DNA of 64,000 nucleotides from an uncultured Ruminococcus sp. (lineage in GTDB: Bacteria; Bacillota; Clostridia; Oscillospirales; Ruminococcaceae). Below, in pieces: positions 59,896 through 64,000 of the stretch. Location: contig CADAES010000003.1 of NCBI GenBank assembly GCA_902786975.1, forward strand, positions 62,001 to 126,000, read 5' to 3'. A program made the position numbers and the translations under genes. Under the pieces are notes generated by a model. The model searched no databases. It saw nothing but the letters and a program-made list of their open reading frames with translations, and was not told the DNA's origin. Numbering within the stretch: the stretch's first letter is position 1; each line of letters starts with the position of its first letter.

Positions 59896-61692
59896 TCAGA
59901 ACAGCTCTTTCATTTGTTTTATAAGGTCGCCGAAGACCGAAAGTGCCTCGTTGACCGGCTTTGCCGTTGCCATGTCCACACCTGCGCCTCTTAGCAGAGA
60001 TATCGGGTCCTTTGAGCAGCCGCCGCTAAGGAAGCCGATGTAATCCTTTACAGCAGGCTCACCCTCGCTGAGTATCCTTGACGAAAGTGCGATAGCAGCA
60101 GCGATTCCCGTAGCATACTGGTAAACGTAATAGTTGTAGTAAAAATGCGGTATCCTTGCCCATTCAAGGCTTATCTGTTCGTCCAGAACTATCCCGTCGC
60201 CGAAATATAGCTTGTTGAGGTCACGGTAAATGCCGTTGAGCTCGTCAGCCGTAAGGCTGTTCCCGCCTGCGACTATCTCGTTTATCTTCAGCTCAAACTC
60301 CGCAAACATCGTCTGCCTGTAAAGCGTCGTCCTGAACATTTCAAGGAAATAGTTGATAAGATAAGCTTTTTCCTTTTTGCTCTGCGCATTTTTGAGCAGA
60401 TATCTCATCAGCAGAGCCTCGTTGCAGGTCGAAGCGACCTCTGCAACAAAGATAGAGTAATCGCTGTAGCAAACAGGCTGTGTCTTGCTTGAAAGATATG
60501 AATGAACAGCGTGTCCCATTTCGTGTACGAGCGTGAACATACAGTTCAGCGTGTCCTTGTGGTTAAGCAGAACAAACGGATGTACCCTCGCACCTGCCGA
60601 GTAAGCGCCGCTTGTCTTGCCCTTGTTCTCGTAAACGTCTATCCAGCGGTTCTCAAAGCCCTCCTTTATGATCGCAAGGTAATCCTCGCCCATAGGTGCA
60701 AGTGCCTTTAAAACAGTCTGCTTTGCCTCCTGGAAAGTGACCTTCATATCAAATTCGCTGACTATCGGCGTGTAAAGGTCGTAAAAATGCAGCTCGCTGA
60801 CACCGAGAAGCTCCTTGCGCAGTGCGACATAATCGTACATATAATGCATATTGTCGTGAACGGCGGAAATAAGGTTATGGTAAACCTGAACCGGTATCTC
60901 GTTGTCCGAAAGGGAATACTCCAGACTTGAGGTGTATTTCCTTGCCTTTGCATAGAAATTCACAGCCTTTATCTGTGCGTCAAGCGTGGCCGCACAGGTG
61001 TTCTTGAAGCTGTCGTAGGTCGAATACATCGACTCAAACGCATTTTTTCTGAGCGTCCTGTCACCGCTTTGAACAAGCGGGATATAGGTCGAATGTGTTA
61101 CCTGGTGCTTTACGCCGTCCTTGTCGGCAGCGTCGGGAAATTTCAGGTCTGCATCGGAGAACATCGAGAAGATGTTTTCGGGCGAATTACCCATTTCCGT
61201 TGTCAGCGCTATCAGTTTTTCCTCGGCAGGCGAAAGGATATGCTCCTTTTTGCTGCGAATAAGCTTCAGCTTTCTTCTGTAAAGCTCCAGCTCGGGCTTT
61301 TGTGCAAACATTTCTTCAAGCTTCTGTTCGTCAATGCTTATCAGCTCCGGAGTTTCAAAACTGCCCGCAGAATCGATCAGCATAAACACGTTCATAGCCT
61401 GTCCCGTCATATTCTGATATTTTGACTCGGTAGTGTCCTCGTCGCTCTTTCTTTGAGCATAGTTGATGATGTTTTCCGAAAGCACGGTTATCTCGTCGCA
61501 CATCTGCAGATATTCGTAAAGCACATCAGCGCTCTCACCGAGCCTGCCTTGGTAGGCCGGTATCTTTACTGTAAAGCCTTTAAGCTTTTCAAGGTCTTTT
61601 GTCCAAAGCTCGTCGTCCGCATAAATGTCGTTTATCGCCCATTTGAACTCCTGCGGTATATCGGCTCTGTCCGGTACAATGTTTTCGCTCAT
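59896..61692 (-). CDS. pepF: Oligoendopeptidase F (M3 family)
   Basis: This 598-residue cytoplasmic zinc peptidase cleaves short peptides. The zinc motif is 'TLVHEMGHAVHSYLS' near residue 390, with the third ligand Glu in 'FVAEVASTCNEALL'. The N-terminal helical domain is typical of PepF/M3B. ATG 61692 has AGGAG 9 bases upstream on the minus strand; GTG 61701 is also in frame. Confidence 0.94.
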   Translation of the reverse strand: MSENIVPDRADIPQEFKWAINDIYADDELWTKDLEKLKGFTVKIPAYQGRLGESADVLYEYLQMCDEITVLSENIINYAQRKSDEDTTESKYQNMTGQAMNVFMLIDSAGSFETPELISIDEQKLEEMFAQKPELELYRRKLKLIRSKKEHILSPAEEKLIALTTEMGNSPENIFSMFSDADLKFPDAADKDGVKHQVTHSTYIPLVQSGDRTLRKNAFESMYSTYDSFKNTCAATLDAQIKAVNFYAKARKYTSSLEYSLSDNEIPVQVYHNLISAVHDNMHYMYDYVALRKELLGVSELHFYDLYTPIVSEFDMKVTFQEAKQTVLKALAPMGEDYLAIIKEGFENRWIDVYENKGKTSGAYSAGARVHPFVLLNHKDTLNCMFTLVHEMGHAVHSYLSSKTQPVCYSDYSIFVAEVASTCNEALLMRYLLKNAQSKKEKAYLINYFLEMFRTTLYRQTMFAEFELKINEIVAGGNSLTADELNGIYRDLNKLYFGDGIVLDEQISLEWARIPHFYYNYYVYQYATGIAAAIALSSRILSEGEPAVKDYIGFLSGGCSKDPISLLRGAGVDMATAKPVNEALSVFGDLIKQMKELF

Positions 61693-61739
61693 TTTATTCA
61701 CTCCTGTCTGAATGGACTGATAGGGAAGTCCACAAAATG

Positions 61740-61768
61740 ATTATAACATAAATGCCTTGTCAAATCAA
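61740..61768 (-). promoter_or_regulatory. Promoter of pepF
   Basis: On the minus strand TTGATT (61768-61763) and TATAAT (61745-61740) are 17 bases apart. A TTGACA starts 5 bases downstream of the TTGATT but is too near the -10 box to pair with it. Confidence 0.7.
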
Positions 61769-61770
61769 GT

Positions 61771-61802
61771 AAAAAACTGCGGAGATATCACTCTCCGCAG
61801 TT
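61771..61802 (-). terminator. Terminator of the M23 peptidase gene
   Basis: On the minus strand AACTGCGGAGA and TCTCCGCAGTT form an 11-bp perfect stem with a short loop, followed by TTTT. Confidence 0.85.
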
Positions 61803-61813
61803 GATAAACTATG

Positions 61814-63295
61814 TTACAGGAAAAGTCTTGGATTTACCGGAATATTATTGATACGTACTTCAAAGTGAAGATGAGAACCTGTTGACCAGCCTGTAGAACC
61901 GACAGTTCCAAGCGGCTGACCGGTCGAAACGCTCTGACCGACCGTAACATTTATATTGGTAGCATGACCGTAAAGTGTCCAAAGACCGTTTCCGTGGTCA
62001 ATTATGCAGTATCTGCCGTAACCGCCGCCGCAGCCGCAAGATCCATCTTTGCCGTAGTTGTGCGGGCACAAGTTCTCGGTTCTGATAACAACTCCGGGAG
62101 CAGCTGCGCAGATCGCAGCGCCCTGTATCCCATACGAACAAATATCAAGTCCGTTGTGCATCGTTCCCCATCTCGGACCGAATTCAGAGGTCGTACCGTA
62201 GTATCCCGGTACAGGCCATGCAAGTTTTCCAGAGCCGGATTGTTGTTGCTTTTGTTGTTGCTGTTGCTGCTGTTGTTGTTGCTGTTGCTGCTGTTGCTGC
62301 TGTTGCTGCTGTTGCTGCTGTTGCTGCTGTTGCTGCTGCTGTTGCTGTTGCTGCTGCTGTTGCTGTTGCTGCTGCTGACGTCTCTGTTCTTCCTCCTGAC
62401 GCTTTCTCGCTTCTTCTTCAAGACGCTGGCGTTCCTCTTCCTCTTTCTGCTGGATAGCCTGACGCTTCTTGAACAGCTCGGCGAGCTGGTTTTCAAAATT
62501 GCCCTGCTGCGAAAGGATAGTTTTCTTGTTAGACTCAAATGCAGCTTTTTGCTTTTCAAGGTTCTTAACGTTTTCCTTGCTCTTGTTCATCAGTTCCTGA
62601 AGCTTTGTCTTCTGCGAATCGTGCTTGCTCTTCTGATCCTCAAGAGTCCTCTTGTTTTCCTCAAGCGAGGCCTTTTTCTTTTCAAGCTCCTTCTTGTCAG
62701 CCTCATACTGAGCCTTCAGCGAGATAAGATTGTCAATCATCTTGTTATCGTGGTCGGCAACTCTCTTTACAAGCTCCATTTTCATAAGCATATCGTAAAA
62801 ATCGCTCGACCCTGCAACAAGGCTTGCATAGGAGCTGTCGCCGATTATGTACAGTGCACGAAGACGCCTTTTGAAGTCCTCCGTGCCCGTGTCTATTTCC
62901 TGCTTTTTGGTCTGTATCGAAATCTCACTTTCCTCTATCTCCGTCTGAAGCTTGGATATCTGCTCGTTGAGATCCTTAATAGAGCTTTCGAGCGTGAGGA
63001 TAGTTTTCTGCACCGTTTCTATCTGCTTTGAGATAGCCTTCTGGTTTTCCTCTTCCTTTTTGATATTGCCCTCAGTAGCCTTTATCTGCGCATCGAGCGC
63101 CAACTGCGCCTGCATAAGCTCGCTTATCTGCTGCTGAGCCTGGGAGATATTATTCTCATTTTCCTGAGCCTCGCTGCTTATAGCCGAAGCATTCTGAGAA
63201 TTGACACCGTATTGAGTGCCCGACATCATGCTGAGGCATATCACGGCACAGATGCTGCAAGCAGCAAATCTTTTAATCAGTGAGATCCTTTTCAC
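61814..63295 (-). CDS. M23/LytM peptidase with coiled coil and polyglutamine linker (EnvC-like)
   Basis: This 493-residue secreted murein hydrolase or amidase activator has a signal peptide at residues 1-38 ('FAACSICAVICLSMMSG'), a long coiled coil at about 40-300 like EnvC/PcsB, then 42 Gln in a row (residues 307-348), and a C-terminal M23 domain with zinc ligands in 'MHNGLDI' and 'SHLHFEV'. A short Cys-rich insert ('CPHNYGKDGSCGCGGG') sits inside that domain. The gene lies next to ftsX; in many bacteria FtsEX drives such a coiled-coil partner to open the peptidoglycan at division. The start is GTG 63295 with GGAGGG upstream. Confidence 0.9.
   Translation of the reverse strand: MKRISLIKRFAACSICAVICLSMMSGTQYGVNSQNASAISSEAQENENNISQAQQQISELMQAQLALDAQIKATEGNIKKEEENQKAISKQIETVQKTILTLESSIKDLNEQISKLQTEIEESEISIQTKKQEIDTGTEDFKRRLRALYIIGDSSYASLVAGSSDFYDMLMKMELVKRVADHDNKMIDNLISLKAQYEADKKELEKKKASLEENKRTLEDQKSKHDSQKTKLQELMNKSKENVKNLEKQKAAFESNKKTILSQQGNFENQLAELFKKRQAIQQKEEEERQRLEEEARKRQEEEQRRQQQQQQQQQQQQQQQQQQQQQQQQQQQQQQQQQQQQQQQQQQKQQQSGSGKLAWPVPGYYGTTSEFGPRWGTMHNGLDICSYGIQGAAICAAAPGVVIRTENLCPHNYGKDGSCGCGGGYGRYCIIDHGNGLWTLYGHATNINVTVGQSVSTGQPLGTVGSTGWSTGSHLHFEVRINNIPVNPRLFL
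62252..62377 (-). repeat. CAA/CAG microsatellite coding for 42 glutamines
   Basis: There are forty-two consecutive codons, all CAA or CAG in mixed order, within the M23 peptidase gene. A Lys codon and three more Gln codons follow. The hexamer CAGCAA dominates, so the tract can change length by slippage in steps of 3 or 6 without loss of frame. Confidence 0.95.
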
Positions 63296-63299
63296 AGTG

Positions 63300-63348
63300 A
63301 CCCTCCAAACATCTGAACATAAAAAGGGGCAGATCAGGCATAAGCCCA
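63300..63348 (-). terminator. Possible attenuating hairpin between ftsX and the M23 gene
   Basis: On the minus strand GGCAG and CTGCC arms with an inner GGGC/GCCT pairing are followed by CCTTTTT. It is imperfect and may only reduce read-through into the peptidase gene. Confidence 0.4.
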
Positions 63349-63365
63349 GACTGCCGCCTGATTAT

Positions 63366-64000
63366 TTATACTTTGAGGTGTTTTCCGGTGCTGATAGAAG
63401 TACCGATAGCACCGATAAATGCACCGGCTACAAGATAGGAGATCGTAACGGTCCAGAACATCGAATCGAATGAATAGATGTTGTTGAAGCCGAAGAAGCC
63501 GAACAGCTGGTGGTCGTCTCTGAGTATCTTGTAAACGCCCTCGTAAGAGAACTTTGTGATAAGCAAAGCACAGACAGATGCAATAAGACCGACTACCATA
63601 CCCTCGATAAAGAAAGGTATCCTTATGAAGCTGTTTGTCGCACCGACATACTTCATAATATTAATCTCTTTGCGTCTTGTGAACACGCTTGCTCTTGTTG
63701 TGTTTGAAATGATGATCAGCGAAACAAGTATCAGAGCGATAACGATAGCGATAGCGACGATCACGAATATCCTTCTGAAATTGATGAGGATATCAGCAAA
63801 TTCCTTTGGTGACTGTACAGATTCAACGCCCTCGAAGGTCTCTATCTGTGAAGTCGTATCGTTGAGCTTCTCGATATCCTTGACTTTAAGTCTGAAAACA
63901 TCAGGAAGGGGATTATCATCAGCGTACTTGAAGTAATCCTTCTGAGCGTCGGTCATCTTATCCATCATATCTTTCCAAGCCTGATCCCTGCTGTAAAGAT
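63366..64000 (-). CDS. ftsX: Cell division protein FtsX, C-terminal part (5' end outside window)
   Basis: FtsX with FtsE forms an ABC-type complex that signals to peptidoglycan hydrolases at the septum. The visible 210 residues, open to the window edge, contain the end of the extracellular domain ('FEGVESVQSPKEF') and three of the four membrane helices ('FVIVAIAIVIALILVSLIIISN', 'GMVVGLIASVCALLI', 'VTISYLVAGAFIGAIGT'), with the family box 'RKEINIMKYVGATNSFIRIPFFIEG' in parts between the first two. The coiled-coil M23 gene directly downstream is its likely partner. Confidence 0.9.
   Translation of the reverse strand, partial: LYSRDQAWKDMMDKMTDAQKDYFKYADDNPLPDVFRLKVKDIEKLNDTTSQIETFEGVESVQSPKEFADILINFRRIFVIVAIAIVIALILVSLIIISNTTRASVFTRRKEINIMKYVGATNSFIRIPFFIEGMVVGLIASVCALLITKFSYEGVYKILRDDHQLFGFFGFNNIYSFDSMFWTVTISYLVAGAFIGAIGTSISTGKHLKV

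Noticed and set aside
62240-62377. Possible CRISPR-like or tandem repeat array
   Set aside because: The unit is 3-6 bases with no spacers and lies in frame in a coding region.
61964-63031. Plus-strand frame with a long polyleucine run opposite the M23 peptidase
   Set aside because: The leucines are the reverse reading of the CAG/CAA microsatellite; the minus-strand protein has signal peptide, coiled coil and M23 motifs.

Overview
The window looks like a chromosome segment of an anaerobic Firmicute of the Ruminococcus type (Clostridia, Oscillospiraceae). No 16S gene is present, so this rests on gene content and gene order: hprK, murB, rapZ, whiA and dnaE together; yfmF, yfmH and lgt; lepB, rbgA, rnhB and yraN; tig, clpP and clpX; and ftsX next to an M23 peptidase. 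Shine-Dalgarno sites of the AAGGAGG type, GTG and TTG starts, and sigma-A promoters with a 17-bp spacer (TTGACA/TATAAT) are found throughout. I see no prophage, insertion sequence, CRISPR array or rRNA.

Bases 1-4.6 kb hold an accessory block. It contains the end of an McrB-like AAA+ ATPase, a DUF2357 (McrC-like) protein without a visible nuclease motif but with a long charged coiled coil, an ER-type signal peptidase, a one-helix membrane protein and a small helical protein. A terminator and a repeat-rich spacer separate the ATPase from the rest. Next come tRNA-Lys (minus strand), a DUF815 AAA+ ATPase and an acetyltransferase. A minus-strand group follows: a metallo-hydrolase, an IspD/TarI cytidylyltransferase and PRPP synthase. 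From 9.8 to 28.7 kb the genes run on the plus strand: murD, two M42 peptidases, acetyltransferases, a PLP lyase, hprK, a PHP phosphoesterase, murB, rapZ, whiA, dnaE, the M16 pair yfmF/yfmH and lgt, which carries a long disordered tail. folD, rpsO and pnp follow, with structured RNA leaders before rpsO and pnp.

At 32.35 kb a promoter fires directly into a perfect four-way-junction (cloverleaf) sequence that leads a membrane protein, recD2 and comF. Then come yloU/fakA, metA (minus strand), glyA, an AraC-type regulator and tRNA-Leu. Bases 41.6-49.2 kb are a seven-gene glycan block: two DegT aminotransferases, a phosphoglycosyl transferase, a GT4 enzyme, a WbpA-type dehydrogenase, a WbpB-type dehydrogenase and a formyltransferase. 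I infer that it makes an N-formylated diamino-uronic sugar on a lipid carrier. Bases 49.3-53.9 kb hold lepB, rbgA, a deaminase, rnhB, yraN and thrC. A small Cys-rich DUF1540 gene follows on the minus strand, then a phosphoesterase, tig, clpP and clpX. The right end is all minus strand: a lipid-linked glycan flippase, pepF, an envelope M23 peptidase with a 42-residue polyglutamine linker, and the C-terminal part of ftsX, cut by the window edge.

The best candidates for something new are the McrB/DUF2357/signal-peptidase block, the cloverleaf 5' leader at 32387-32463 and the formyl-sugar pathway.
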